Source of the DNA: Sepiola atlantica | Taxonomy: Eukaryota; Mollusca; Cephalopoda; Sepiida; Sepiolidae | DNA length: 64,000 nucleotides | NCBI GenBank assembly: GCA_963556195.1 | Contig: OY744551.1 | Location: 8,560,635-8,624,634 of the forward strand | Reading direction: 5' to 3' | In this document: positions 9,176-20,487 of the stretch, piece after piece | Numbering within the stretch: position 1 is the first letter of the stretch | How the letters are laid out: each line of letters opens with the position of its first letter | Notes under the pieces: generated by a model | Told to the model about the DNA's origin: nothing | What the model saw: the letters and a program-made list of their open reading frames with translations, nothing else | Database searches by the model: none | Translations under genes and position numbers: made by a program

Positions 9176-9440
9176 CCTACCTATCTACATCTCATTCTCT
9201 CCGCTGGACTCTTCGACACCGGACTTTTTAGCAATCGGACATTTGCTTGCATTCGGGCAGAATTTTGCCCTGTGTTGCTTCCCCTACAACTTTTATTTTA
9301 TTTTTTCAAATTTTAAATCTTGGCCTTTGCCAACTTATCTATCCCAGCGACTTCCTCTGATGATAAGATTTTGATCTTTGAAAAGCCTGGCTTAAGGAAA
9401 ATTTAACTTGAATAAATTGCCTTTTTTGTGGAATATACCT
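9176..9440 (+). mobile_element. Family B ribozyme-bearing repeat
   Basis: Shares AACTTATC ... CTTCCTCTGATG...AAG...GCTTAAGGAA with 5760-5860. It begins at the end of a (TA)n tract (9126-9169). No open frame. Probably a Penelope-like or retrozyme-like non-autonomous element (inference from the ribozyme). Confidence 0.55.
9352..9399 (+). ncRNA. Hammerhead ribozyme (family B), sense in plexin intron
   Basis: Stem I TTCCT (9352-9356)/AGGAA (9395-9399); CTGATGA (9357-9363); stem II AAGAT/ATCTT with loop TTTG and a U.U apposition next to the core; GAAA (9380-9383); stem III AAGC/GCTT with loop CTG; cleavage base A9394. All core positions match the family. The U.U where a G-C pair is usual could lower activity. 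It would be transcribed as part of plexin pre-mRNA. Confidence 0.82.
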
Positions 9441-9604
9441 TTCTCTAAGCAATTGAATTGAATTATGATTTGGCTTTTGCTTCTCTAATTCCTTTCCATG
9501 TTTCTTCATTCATTCTACCTGCTCTATCCTGGATATTGAGCTGTATACTCTTCACAATAGGTTTTACTTTTCCTAAAAGTTCGCTTTTAGTACACCACTT
9601 TATA

Positions 9605-9648
<44 letters not shown>

Positions 9649-9655
9649 TGTATAA

Positions 9656-10387
9656 TCTCTTAATTTCCCCCCCCCCCAACATCTCTTTCATTCAATTGAG
9701 TCTTGATCTTCCTTGGATATCATAATTCTTATTACTATAAAGTTACCTTTTATTTCACAATTGATTTCAGTTTTGAGTTTAAATTAATTCTAACCATATT
9801 CTTTATTTCGTAGTTGCCTCCCCTTGACCGTTCATTTAACGGCTCAAGTTGATCAAATTAAAATTGGATTTAAAAATAAAAAAAGTAAAGGAAAAAAAAA
9901 ATTAAATTTAAAAAAATATATAAAATAATAAATAATAAGTATATAAATAAACAAATTTTAATAAGATGACAAGCTTTAAGCTGAATAATTATACAATTAA
10001 ATTATGATAGGAATCATTAATATTGATGTCCAATTAGGTTAGCTAAATCCATTTTCTGCGTATCTACCATCAATTCTCTGCGGTATTTCATCAACAGTTG
10101 TGTCCAGCTCGCCCTTTTCGACCACTCGGTCATATTTTTGATCTTTTGATAATGAGCGGTACCACCCTCGAAAATTAAAGTTTACCTTTCCGGGAACTTT
10201 TTAAATTGCTTGACAGTAAACCTTTTTCTATTTACTGCTCTGGTATTTGATCTGTTGAAATATTAATAAATTGATTTGAGATTCCATTCATATTTTCTCT
10301 TCTCATTTATTTTTGTTCATCTGTTCCACCTTCCGGTAACTATATCGCATTGCTTCTGCCTCAGATTACAAACTTACTTTTATATAT

Positions 10388-10390
<3 letters not shown>
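9656..10390. other. Gene-free AT-rich stretch
   Basis: No exon seen. The part 10265-10375 is the reverse complement of 20330-20432 (shared ACCTTCCGGTA and TTCATATTTTCTC), so it is a dispersed repeat; it abuts (TA)n at 10391-10440. Confidence 0.5.
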
Positions 10391-10449
<59 letters not shown>

Positions 10450-10559
10450 ATATATATAATATTCCCAAAAGAATCAAATTTTGGAATAAAAGCCACTTGA
10501 GGATAGGAGCTAATGGATTCAATTATGGAATGAACAAAGTTTGATTACTAATGAGGACA

Positions 10560-11215
10560 GTTTATAACAAGTTTTTTAATGGATACTTTTTTAATCGATA
10601 TATCTTTTAATGAACAATTTTTTTAATGGATACTTTTTTAATCGATATTTCTTTTAATGGATACTTTTTTAATCGATATATCTTTTAATGAACAGTTTTT
10701 TAATGGATACTTTTTTAATCGATATTTCTTTTAATGAACAGTTTTTTAATGGATACTTTTTTAATCGATATTTCTTTTAATGAACAGTTTTTTAATGGAT
10801 ACTTTTTTAATCGATATTTCTTTTAATGAACAGTTTTTTAATGGATACTTTTTTAATCGATATTTCTTTCAATGAACAGTTTTTTAATGGATACTTTTTT
10901 AATCGATATTTCTTTTAATGAACAGTTTTTTAATGGATACTTTTTTAATCGATATTTCTTTTAATGAACAGTTTTTTAATGGATACTTTTTTAATCGATA
11001 TTTCTTTTAATGGATATTTTTTTAATCGATATTTCTTTTAATGAGCAGTTTTTTAATCGATACTTTTTTAATCGATATTTCTTTTAATGAACAGTTTTTT
11101 AATGGATACTTTTTTAATCGATATATCTTTTAATGAACAGTTTTTTAATCGATATTTCTTTTAAGGAACAGTTTTTTAATGGACAATTTTGCAAAGGATA
11201 ATTTTTTAATGGACA
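10560..11215. repeat. 46-bp T-rich minisatellite ending at a splice acceptor
   Basis: About 13 units with the pattern TTTTTTAATGGATAC, TTTTTTAATCGATATTTC, TTTTAATGAACAG. The array decays into TTTTTTAATGGACATTTTTC and the real acceptor AG at 11230-11231 follows 15 bp later. Every unit ends in a T-rich run plus AACAG. Confidence 0.92.
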
Positions 11216-11231
11216 TTTTTCTTTTCTGCAG

Positions 11232-11333
11232 GATTTCCAGAAAGACTTCAGCTGTCTCTTCAAATTAACCCCCCATATCCAAGTTCCGGCACGGAGAACC
11301 TCAAGAGACGTCATAAGCTGTGCCCCCGTATTT
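11232..11333 (+). CDS. Plexin exon, segment before PSI3 (102 bp)
   Basis: Acceptor TTTTCTGCAG and donor GTAAGT flank 34 codons (phase 0 at both ends). The translation runs DFQKDFSCLF ... RDVISCAPVF. The spacing of the two Cys (FSC and ISC, 21 residues between) and the join to the next exon (CAPVF then FSYE) fit the plexin IPT-like segment between PSI2 and PSI3. Plexins are single-pass semaphorin receptors acting in axon guidance and cell motility. The preceding exon is not found in 1-11231, so upstream exons lie outside the window. Identification depends on exon context, since this piece alone is weakly conserved. Another frame is also open, but only this one gives compatible phase with the next exon. 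Confidence 0.75.
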
Positions 11334-11587
11334 GTAAGTAATTCTTTAATTTCAGTTTAAAATGCCTTGAACAAGTAATTACAATAATTTCATGTACTGT
11401 TGCCTCTGATAACCTCGCAAGCTATCACTTCTCTACATCCGGGGTAAGTTGGATAGCGGATCAGGAGCATTGTCACTGAAAGAAAAAATCACGCTCAGAT
11501 CGTACTACACTGGTGCATGTTCGAAAATATCGAATACGAAATATCTTCAAACTAAACTGGTTGGATCTTATTAAAATGAAAAAATGA

Positions 11588-11945
11588 TATCTTGGCCTTT
11601 TGGCTAAGATCAAAGTGTAGTATCTGTTCCGATGGATACTGCACCCCATAGACTGGTATTTTCTTAGCCTTTGGGGCTTGATTTATGCCGGTCTATGGGT
11701 CTGTCCTGTGCAGTTCTAGGAGGTCCACCCTCCCAGGCTTCGCCTCCCCTCTTTAGGGAGGAGTAAGTTTATTGCTTACTGCCTGAGGCGCCCCTACCGG
11801 GTAATGCCGACGGGGCTGCCCAGGCAATTTTTAAACCCCACTTTCCCGACCCGACCTTGGGTCACATCTTACTTGTGGGAGTAAGCTAAAAACTGGCCTG
11901 GTGCCTAACTCCTTGAGAGGAGTAAATCAATACTCTTGGAAATTA
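11588..11945 (+). mobile_element. U2 snRNA-headed SINE, copy 1
   Basis: The first 43 bases closely match the 5' end of U2 snRNA (TTGGCCTTTTGGCTAAGATC, then the branch-site recognition box GTAGTA and TCTGTTC). The remaining about 310 bp are unrelated to U2 and contain stem-forming CCCATAGACTGG/CCGGTCTATGGG. A second copy at 33112-33455 matches along the whole length. Not a functional U2 gene: the Sm site and 3' stem-loops are absent. Confidence 0.75.
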
Positions 11946-12228
11946 CTTTTGAATTCACGCATCAATAACAAATATATTTTATTCTTAAAAGTGGTCAATT
12001 CAAACGAAGGAGAAGATAATTATGGTTGAAACCTTAAATCAAAATTCTGTCCTCTCTCGTCCGACTGCAGCATATTCAGGTGTATTATTTATTAGGGCGA
12101 TGGTTAGGGTTTGGGGTTAAGGGTTTTCGGGTTTAGGATTAGGGGTTTTTCGTAACCTCCAACCTTTCATAGTCATTTATTCTCCGGATTGTTTTTTTGT
12201 GACCCAAAAGGTTACACGTAAGATACAT

Positions 12229-12755
12229 TAACATCAACATCATCATCATCATGTTTATCATCATCATGATCATGTTTATCATCATCATCATGTTTATCAT
12301 CATCATCATCATCATCATGTTTATCATCATCATCATGTTCATCATCATCATGCTCATCATCATCATCATCATCATGCTCATCATCATCATCATCATCATG
12401 TTTATCATCATCATGTTTATCATCATGTTTATCATCATGTTTATCATCATGTTTATCATCATGTTCATCATCATCATCATCATCTTCATCATGTTTTTCA
12501 TGTTCATCATCATGATCATGTTTATCATCATCATCATGATCATGTTTATCATCATCATGTTCATCATCATCATGTTTATCATCATCATCATTATCATGTT
12601 TATCATCATCATCATGTTTATCATCATCATCATGTTTATCATCATCATCATCATGATCATCATCATCATGTTTATCATCATCATCATGTTTATCATCATC
12701 ATCATCATGTTCATCATCATCATCATCATGTTTATCATCATCATCATCATCATAG
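12229..12755. repeat. (ATC)n trinucleotide array with TTT interruptions
   Basis: ATC repeats of variable length separated by ATGTTTATC. All three frames are open, giving artificial poly-Ile, poly-Met and Asp/His-rich frames of up to 214 codons. These are not genes: all are low-complexity and overlap each other. Confidence 0.92.
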
Positions 12756-12788
12756 TATATTGCAGTGAATGCCGGGCTTTCACTCAGT

Positions 12789-13190
12789 CCTCCTCTTGTC
12801 TGACTGCAGTACAATGACAGATCCATGATCCGATGGATCTACAATGTAAAATCTGATCAAACTCAACACATCAGGTCCGAGGATTTGCTGGAAGCAAACA
12901 ACATTTTACTCGGCATAGAGTTTATCCTAAGACGAATAATCTGTTAGGCTGATATGGTCATGTGGTACGTTCATCCTCCTGGATAAACCGTTGCAGAAGC
13001 ATGGATGTCTTAAATCGCAGGAAGGTTGGCCAGCCAAGGAAAATTTTGAAGAAACTTATTGGACAAGACTGAACTATGAGAACTGAAGAGTGAGTTTGCG
13101 TAATATCAGAAAACGTCTGACCCCTGACCCCAAGGGGAAAAGTGACGTTAAATGAATAAATGCCCACCTGATAGGATGTAATTATCATAT
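12789..13190 (+). mobile_element. RTE-like LINE C-terminal fragment 1
   Basis: Frames read RSMIRWIYNVKSDQTQHIRS and GHVVRSSSWINRCRSMDVLN, ending near GQPRKILKKLI, the pattern of the tail of RTE-type reverse transcriptases (xxRWxGHVxR ... GRPxKTW). Frame changes and stops make it dead. Two further copies follow at 13446-14080. Confidence 0.6.
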
Positions 13191-13415
13191 TCAGTTTAAC
13201 GTCCGTTTTACATGTGTTGGACGGCTTTTAGAAATTGACTTCCAAACTAACCTATCCCTGGCCAGGTCTTTATTTATCCCTCTTTCTATCAAATCATTCC
13301 TTATAACTTCCTCCCAGGTTTTCCTTGACCTTCTCCTACCGACTGACCCTGCTACCTCAACTATTCTACATCTGCTAACCCAAGAACTCTCATACATTTT
13401 TTTCAATGTGACCAA
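13191..13415 (-). mobile_element. RTE-like LINE C-terminal fragment, opposite strand
   Basis: An intact 74-codon frame on the minus strand contains GRRRSRKTWEEVIRNDLIER and ends RPTHVKRTLN. It matches 3885-4085 and is the last part of a LINE ORF2. It sits nose-to-tail inside the plus-strand fragments, so it is a separate insertion. Confidence 0.65.
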
Positions 13416-13445
13416 ACCAACTAAGTCTCCTGTTCTACAGACAGT

Positions 13446-14080
13446 TTTCTCTCACCCTACCGAGGTACAATGAGAGATCCATGATCAGATGGATCTGCAG
13501 TGTGAAATCTGACCAAACTCAACACATCAGGTCAGAGGATTGGCTGAAAGCATTACATTTCCCCAGCATACGGGTTATTCTAAGGATGGACCGATCATGC
13601 TGGAATGGTCACGTGGAGCATTCATCCTCCGGGATAAATTCTTGCTGAAGCATGGATGTTTTGAATTGCAGGAAGATTGGCCGGCCAAGGAAAACTTAGA
13701 AACAAGTGATTAAACAAGACATGGAGATTATCCTAAGAATGAATCGATTACGTTGGTATGGTCATGTGGAATGTTCATCGTCATGGATAAACCGTTGCAG
13801 AAGCATGAATGTCATAAATTGCAGGAAGGTTGGCCGGCCAAGGAAAACTTGGAAGCAAGAGATTGGACAAGATCGCACGGAATGAGATTTGTAGACAGCT
13901 GACCAGCTCAACTGTGAGAAGCATGGATGTTTTGAATTGCAGGAAGATTGGTCGGACAAGGAAAACTTAGAAACAAGTGATTAAACAAGACATTTGGAGG
14001 GAGTTGATCTGCTACACCGTTAGGACTAGAGTGGGAGCTTGCGAAATATCAGAAAATATCTGACACTCAAACGAGGGAAA
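13446..14080 (+). mobile_element. RTE-like LINE C-terminal fragments 2 and 3
   Basis: Two partial tandem copies of the sequence at 12800-13150 (shared TGAGAGATCCATGATCAGAT, GGTCATGTGGA and TGCAGGAAGATTGGCCGGCC). Parts are duplicated again at 13920-13990. Multiple stops; non-functional. Confidence 0.6.
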
Positions 14081-14229
14081 AGTGACAAATGAATAGAAAA
14101 AAGCACCGGGGGGGGGGGGGGGCAACCTGTATTATGTCTTTCTTAATCTCTTGTGTATTAAACAGTGATAAAAAAAACTGTTGGATATTCATGACTGAAA
14201 CTTGGTGGACAAGTCACTCTGTATTATTA

Positions 14230-14790
14230 CTTTTTTTTTTAATCTCCTGCGTATTGTTTGACAAAGCCACCATCCGCCCATGCATGGAGTATTGTTGTCA
14301 CATCATCTACGTGTCTCTCCCTCCTTGACAAGGTCCAAAAAAGAGTCGCCAACTTAATAGGTCCCTCACTGTCAACCAAGCTCCAGTCCCTGTCCCATCG
14401 CCGCAATGTAGCATCCTTGTGCTTGTTTTACAAATACTTCAATGGATAATGCTCCGATGAATTGGCTACTCTGGTGCCCCCTCGACGTAAATTCACTAGA
14501 CCAACTCGACGATCAACTAAATCCCATCCATTCACTGTGGCGGTCCCCAGATGCCGGAGAGCTTTCTACTCAAATAGCTTCTTTCCTCGTACTGCTGGCC
14601 TCTGGAACTCCCTCCCTGCCCCCTGTTTCCCCGACAGTACTGACATGCAGAAATTTAAAACTAATGTAAACAGACATCTCGCTGCGCAGATCCCAGTTTA
14701 GGTTGCCACCTCCCCCAACCTTTTCCCTTTTTTTTTTCTCAGTAGCCCCTTACGTCTACAGTAGCGGCCTGCCTTGTTTGGGGTGAACTA
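14230..14790 (+). mobile_element. CR1/L2-like LINE 3' end
   Basis: Reverse-transcriptase C-terminal landmarks are spread over three frames: IRPCMEYCCHI, LDKVQKRVANLI, SHRRNVASLCLFYKYFNG, and FFPRTAGLWNSLP before FKTNVNRHL. A 3' UTR follows (CCCTTACGTCTACAGTAGCG ... GGGGTGAAC) with a poly-A at 14796. Related pieces: 26060-26480, 54820-55080, 58971-59525. A G-run of about 14 at 14108 precedes it. Confidence 0.75.
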
Positions 14791-14888
14791 TGTTTAAAAA
14801 AAAAAAAAGATGCGATGTTAAATGAATAGAAGTCAAAGACTTATTCTCATCCACATTTCTTAAACTGATAATAATCGATCTTTCTTAT

Positions 14889-15004
14889 ATACATTGGACA
14901 CGTGACTTCAATTATATACATTGGACACGTGACTTCAATTATTATATCCTGCCATAAAAACATTGGACACGTGACTTCAATTATTATATCCTGCCATAAA
15001 AACG
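14889..15004. repeat. Short tandem repeat with ACATTGGACACGTGACTTCA
   Basis: Three units sharing the 20-bp core, the last two about 54 bp long and identical. Confidence 0.85.
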
Positions 15005-15254
15005 CACAAAAAAAAAATACGGTTTCCGGATTTTGTTGGATATTTTTTGTTTTATGTGTTTGTGATAATTCTACAATTCCATTATTAACTTGGCCTGTAA
15101 CGAATTGATAACGATTTTTTTTTATGCTGAAGAAAAGGGAATCTTTATTTAAAATTTCTGAAACATATGTACACAATAATGTTTGTTAATATTGAAGTTT
15201 TCGGAGCATGATTTCAAAATATTGATTATGTCATGAATTTTATATTCTACAGAG

Positions 15255-15320
<66 letters not shown>

Positions 15321-15324
15321 CTCT

Positions 15325-15470
15325 CCAAATATGATCTGAGGTTAAGATCGGATTCTAACTCTCCCTGATGAGATCTCAGTTTATAGTAACTGTTGATCGA
15401 TAACATCGACATGCCAGTGTCGAAGATTTTGTACATGTCTGTGTAAATAAAATTATCATATATAAAGCTC
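15325..15470. repeat. Dispersed repeat with CTGATGAGATCTCAG block, copy 1
   Basis: The block CTGATGAGATCTCAG ... ATCGATAACATCGACATGCC recurs at 49896-50010 and 51180-51270. Each copy is next to (TA)n (15258-15316 here). CTGATGA is not followed by GAAA, so this is not called a ribozyme. Confidence 0.7.
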
Positions 15471-15556
15471 TATTTTGATATTGAGAACTTTTTATAAACC
15501 CGGTTAAAATTCTCTGGATTACCACCCTGTGGGTATTTTTCACCTGGATTATTACC

Positions 15557-15608
<52 letters not shown>

Positions 15609-15610
15609 TT

Positions 15611-16260
15611 CCTAACTTTATAGAGAGAGATATAAAAGGAATATAATTTAAAAGATTAAAATAATTATCACTCCTCCAGTATTTAGACAAGGACTTCAGT
15701 CGGCAAGTGTGAAAAATCAAATATTCGATCGGATCGTGAAAGAACGACATTTAACACCGCCCGTTAATATTGTCAAATGTTTCCGCAAGTTTCCCTGTTT
15801 TACCAATAAATTTGACATACAAGATGTCTTTTTTTTTTCTTTTTATTAAAATCTCGATTTTGTTTATCGGAGTATTGGTAAAATCGGTTTTCCCAGAATT
15901 GAGAGGTTTTCGATGAGAATTGAACTCCCACGGCGAGAGGGAGGGAGGGAGAGAGAGAGAGATGTTCTCTGCGCGAGTGTACACTGAGCGTTTCCCAAGA
16001 GAACACGCAAAGCTCCTGATTAAATGGCTCATCGTTTGTGTTCAATAGGTGTCACAAGTGTTCAATATGGCTCCTCTCAAATTCCCATGATGCTCTCTGT
16101 TCAATCGACTCCATATTGAAAAAAAAACCTAATAAGGTTGTTTTTTTTTTCTTCTGACATGCCAAACATGTTCCTTGAAAAGAAGAAGGATCATCGACTC
16201 TAATTAACTTTACACGCTGGAGAGTGGCGCACATATCTGCGAATCTAACAGCCATTTTGT
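15611..16260. other. Gene-free stretch
   Basis: Overlapping minus-strand frames at 15751-16045 show no recognisable domain. A GA run lies at 15940-15962. Confidence 0.35.
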
Positions 16261-16261
16261 T

Positions 16262-17215
16262 TTATTATTACTATTATTATCATTATCTTTCTTCTTTTTT
16301 TTTCTTTTTCTTTTATTTCCATTCTAATCATTCTTTCTATTTCTTTATCTTTTTCTCCATCTTTTTATTTTTATTTTTCTTATTTTTATTTTTATTTTTC
16401 TATTTATTTTTATTTATTTTTCTTTATTTTTATCTTTTTATTTTCTATTTATTTTTCTTTATTTTCCTCTATCTTTTTTCTTTTTCTTATTAACTTTCGT
16501 TTTTCTTATTTTCCTTTTTCATTTTCCATTCTTATTATTCTTGCCCGTTTTTTTTCTTTTTTCTTTAGTTTTTATTTATTTTTTTATTTTTTTATTTTTC
16601 CGTTCTTTTTCTTTTACCTTTTTAATTTTCTTTTTCTTTTTTTCGTTATCTTTTTATCTTTTCCTATTCTTCTTATTATACGTTTTTTTTTCTCATTTCT
16701 TTTTTCATTTCTTTTTTCATTTCTTTTTTCATTTCTTTTCTCATTTCTTTTTTATTTCTTTTTCTGATTTCTTTTCTCATTTTTTATTTATTTTTTCATT
16801 TCATTTTATCATATCTTTATTTCTAATTTCTTTTTTTCATTTCTCTTTTTCATTTTTCTTTTTTTCATTTCTCTTTTTTATTTCTTTTTTTCATTTCTTT
16901 TTCATTTCTTTTCTCATTTCTTTTTCATTTCTTTATTTCTTTTCTCATTTCTTTATTTCTTTTTCTCATTTCTTTTCTCATTTTTTATTTATTTCTTTTT
17001 TTCATTTCTCCTTTTCATTTCTATTTTTCATTTCTCTTTTTCATTTATTTTCTCATTTCTTCATTTATTTTCTCATGTCTGTTCTCATTTATTTTTTATT
17101 TTTTATTTATTTTTTTCATTTCTTTTTCATTTCTTTTCTCATTTCTTTTTTCTTTCTTTTTCCCTTTTTCATTTTTCCCCATTTTCATTTTTTTCCTTTC
17201 CCCTTTTTCGTCTTC
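16262..17215. repeat. T-rich (TTTTTCATTTC)n-like simple repeat
   Basis: Nearly 1 kb of pyrimidine-biased sequence built from TTTTTCATTTC and TTTATTTT variants. It gives Phe/Ser/Leu-rich frames of up to 281 codons that are not genes. Confidence 0.9.
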
Positions 17216-17399
17216 GTCCTTATTTACTTTCGTATTCGTACTAAAAAAATGGTTGCAAACATTGTACAAAATTATTTTTTAAAATATGATTTTCTTAAAT
17301 TTTTTTTTTCAATTATTACATTTAATCTTAGAATTAAAACAGAATTCTTATTTTTTCCTCTCTGTATGAATAAAATTATAAGATAACTTCACGTGTGTC

Positions 17400-18180
17400 C
17401 ATGTGTGAGTGTGTTTCCCGCCTCTACGTGACTTTACATTTTCTATTAATCAATTATTTATTGAAATCAAAAGTGCAATAGTGTGAAGTACCGTAAAAAA
17501 AAACGTTTTAAAAATTAAATCCACCACAATGCATTTCGGTTTATTTGTAAACAGGTCAGCCATTTTAATCTTTTGTTAATAGTAAAAGAGAAACAAAATG
17601 AATTACTTCGTGCCCCCTTGAAAGCATTCAAACTGTCGAATATAAACTCATTGAAACTGGCTTAAAAATCCTTAGCAAATCCTCATGCTATTAAAAGATT
17701 GAAATTCTGGGAAGCTTTTTACGTCCAATCATTTTATTACTCGAGATGAAAAGAACATTTTAAAAAAAATAATGCAATAGCCAAATTAGATCCACCAGAA
17801 TGCATTTCGGTTTATTCGTAAAAAAAAACCCAGCCATTTTAATCTTTTGTGAATAGTGAAAGAAATGACGCTTCGTAATCTTAAAGGAATTTGGAAGTAT
17901 TTAAACTGTCGAATAGAAAGAGTTATTTGTGGCTTTAAAAATCTTAGCAAATCTTATTTAATTGAAAGATATAAAGTTTTAGGTTTTACATCCAATCCAC
18001 CAGAATGCATTTCGGTTTCTTTAAAAAGAAGTCAGCTATTCCAATCTTTTGTTAATATTTGAAAACAAAAAGAATAGATTACTTTGTGACCCTTCGAAAT
18101 TTGAAAAGAATCTGGAAGCATTTAAACTGCCGAATAGAAAGTTATTTAAACTGGCTTTAAAATTCTTAGCAAAGGAGAGT
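17400..18180. repeat. Three diverged direct repeats (about 200-280 bp)
   Basis: Units begin near 17520, 17790 and 17995, each with CACCAGAATGCATTTCGGTT or close variant, CAGCCATTTTAATC, and CTGGCTTAAAAAT. A 68-codon frame in the second unit is spurious. Confidence 0.7.
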
Positions 18181-18190
18181 AGAAAGTGAC

Positions 18191-18430
18191 TAACTTGGGT
18201 TTACTTTCGGCGTCCGCGTAACTCTCGCTTCCCTTATTTTGTTCTTTAGTCTTCACATTCCATGAGCGATGTTTCTGACAATGGGGGAAGAATTGCTGTT
18301 TTCTGGGTCGGAATCTATCCATCAAGCACTTATCGTTGGATATTTTTTACCTTGAAGTAGTATTTGATTTTGCTCCTCAGATCAAGTGGCTTCATGCCTT
18401 GTCTGGAGCAATTTCCATAAAAAATAATAT
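18191..18430 (+). mobile_element. SINE-like element sharing a LINE 3' tail, copy 1
   Basis: Body TTTACTTTCGGC ... GGGGGAAGAATTGCTGTTTT ... TTGAAGTAGTATTT ends in the tail CATGCCTTGTCTGGAGCAAT. Copies: 43091-43297 and 43333-43535 (minus) and 62060-62307 (plus). The same tail ends the LINE at 58971-59525, consistent with mobilisation by that LINE. Confidence 0.7.
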
Positions 18431-18439
18431 TTAGCTGGA

Positions 18440-19999
18440 TATACCACCAGACTAGATTAATTCTTGTCCTGGAATCTGGTAAGACGAAGAGTGTCTTTGG
18501 TATCTCTGTACAAGGGTTTGTCAGGACAACCTGACATGAGGATACTTCCCCTACCAGTAAACCCTGACCAAATATTTAAAATAACATAGTATTCGAAGCC
18601 CAAATAAGAACCCCTCGACACGGTTATACACTGACTCATACGAGAAAGAATTGTGCGCCTTTTTCTAAGTAATGTTACCTGAAGTAACAGCACATAGCTG
18701 GATACTCCACCAGACTAGATGAATTCTTGTCATGGAATCCGGTAAGACCAAGAGACCACAAGAAAGAAAGATATACTACAGCATAGTTGACTAGTTAGCC
18801 TCAGGAATCGGACCCTTGATTTCTGAGGACTTCGACTGAAGTCAAATTAGATCAAATTCTTGTTGAGCTGTCCACTTAAATAATCAAATTCCAATCCTTG
18901 CGGTGTTTTCTCACCGTCCATTTGAAACTTATTAACCCTTATCCTCGAGTGGCTTTTGGGCTTTGATAAGCATTGATTCTTGTCCTCGAGTGGCTTTTGG
19001 GTCTTGTAAAGGGGCAAAATACCAATAAAAAATGTAAATATATATAATAATTATATTAGGCCCCTAATTAAACACAGGGCTACATTTTTCTTTAAACAAA
19101 TTGTAGATTTCACACACACACACACTTTAAATTACATACAAGACACTATCAATGAGTGTCTTCGATTTCTTTGAATAAGGGTTTGTCAGGACAACCTGAC
19201 ATGTGGATACTTCACCCTGACCAAATATTCAAAATAAAATAGTATTCGCAGTACAAATAGATCCCCTCGACACACCTATACACTTGCTCACACGAGGTAT
19301 AGTAAACCTTCTCCTAGTGATGTTACCTCAAGTAACAACCCTTAGCTGGAAACTCCACCAGACAAGATGAATTCTTGTCCTAGAATCCGGTAAGACCAAT
19401 AGACCACGAGAATGATATACTATAACATAGTAAACTGGTCAATTGGGGAGAGGAAAATTAATATTCTTAACTTCTTTACTAACTCAACGTTTGACAGGTA
19501 AAAGGGGGCCTTTAGTGGAATATTCGAATATCTATGTATCTTATATAGAGATCAAATGTTAGCCACAGGAATCGGACCCTTGATTTCTGAGGACTTCGAC
19601 TGAAGAAAAATGAAACAAAAGAGTGATACTATCAGCTCGACGGTTGAGTTTCGATCCCGACTTGAGACACTAACTGGTCTAGCCGCAATGAACAGCTGTG
19701 ATAAAGCGAAACAGTCTGTATTTGAAAGACTATATAAGCTCCTCTTCTTTTGGTAATGGCATCGTTAACTGCCACATTCGTTAAAGAATTGCTTATTGGG
19801 TAAAAGCCAATTCGAGCTCCCGGCACTTGACAATGCTCTTTTGGCCGGGATCAAAGTGTAGTATATGTTCTTAACTTCTTTACTAACTCAATGTTTGAGA
19901 AATAAAGGAGAATAAAAGAATGTACGAATATCTATGTATCTCATATCAAGGTCAAGTGTTAGCCCTAGGATTTCTGAGAACTTCGACTGAAGTAAAATG

Positions 20000-20000
<1 letters not shown>
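18440..20000. repeat. Cluster of copies of one dispersed repeat
   Basis: At least three partial copies (18440-18850, 19165-19600, 19860-20000) share CCACCAGACTAGATGAATTC-type, TACTAACTCAACGTTTGA-type and GACTTCGACTGAAG blocks. The reverse-complement copy is at 50790-51115. CA repeat at 19110-19123. No coding potential seen. Confidence 0.65.
19836..19876 (+). mobile_element. U2-head fragment
   Basis: CTCTTTTGGCCGGGATCAAA then GTGTAGTATATGTTC is a diverged copy of the U2-derived head at 11588, inserted in the repeat cluster. Confidence 0.55.
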
Positions 20001-20040
<40 letters not shown>

Positions 20041-20044
<4 letters not shown>

Positions 20045-20250
20045 TACATTTTTTAAAATAAATATTAATTATTATTACCTACAGACATCAATGCTTCATA
20101 CTTATGCAATATTCAGTGTCGAGGTGTTAATTCACGTCGGTCAGAGGGTTCGAACCCGGTTTACAAATCGCCACTGATTCGTAGTCGAGTCTCTTACCCC
20201 TCGGCCGGCGTCAACTAGCATGGAAATTAGAGATTTAAATCTATAAACGC
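20041..20250 (-). mobile_element. tRNA-derived SINE with decayed hammerhead, copy 3
   Basis: Minus strand: tRNA-like module 20136-20213 (GGCCGAGGGGTAAGAG as A box, GGGTTCGAACCC as a canonical B box) followed by CTGAATA, a possible stem III GCAT/ATGT, and TC before TGTAGG (20079-20122). Hammerhead core bases G8 and A15.1 are changed, so it is inactive. Same order as copies at 970 and 5984. Confidence 0.6.
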
Positions 20251-20268
20251 CAAATCAGCGAACAGAAG

Positions 20269-20269
<1 letters not shown>

Positions 20270-20328
<59 letters not shown>

Positions 20329-20437
20329 AATGTAAGTTCGTACTCCAAGGCAGGAGCAATGCGATATAGGTACCGGAAGGTGGAACAGATGAACAAAAAT
20401 AAATGAGAAGAGAAAATATGAATGGAATCTGAAATCA

Positions 20438-20440
<3 letters not shown>
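20270..20440. repeat. (TA)n-(GA)n tract and dispersed repeat
   Basis: (TA)n 20270-20304, (GA)n 20305-20328, then 20330-20432, the reverse complement of 10265-10375. Confidence 0.7.

Positions 20441-20483
<43 letters not shown>

Positions 20484-20487
<4 letters not shown>

Noticed and set aside
11114..11314. Minus-strand 66-codon frame over the first exon
   Set aside because: It is repeat on one side and the antisense of the plexin exon on the other.
11588..11780. Functional U2 snRNA gene
   Set aside because: Only about 43 bases match; the Sm site and 3' stem-loops are absent.
12139..12826. Three overlapping frames of about 190-214 codons, including an Asp/His-rich one
   Set aside because: All lie in the (ATC)n array; open frames on both strands are expected from the repeat.
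15361..15420. CTGATGAGATCTCAG as a hammerhead core
   Set aside because: No GAAA follows at a workable distance in any of its three copies (also 49935, 51188).
16541..17386. 281-codon Phe/Ser-rich frame resembling a membrane protein
   Set aside because: It is translated T-rich simple repeat with no splice or start context.
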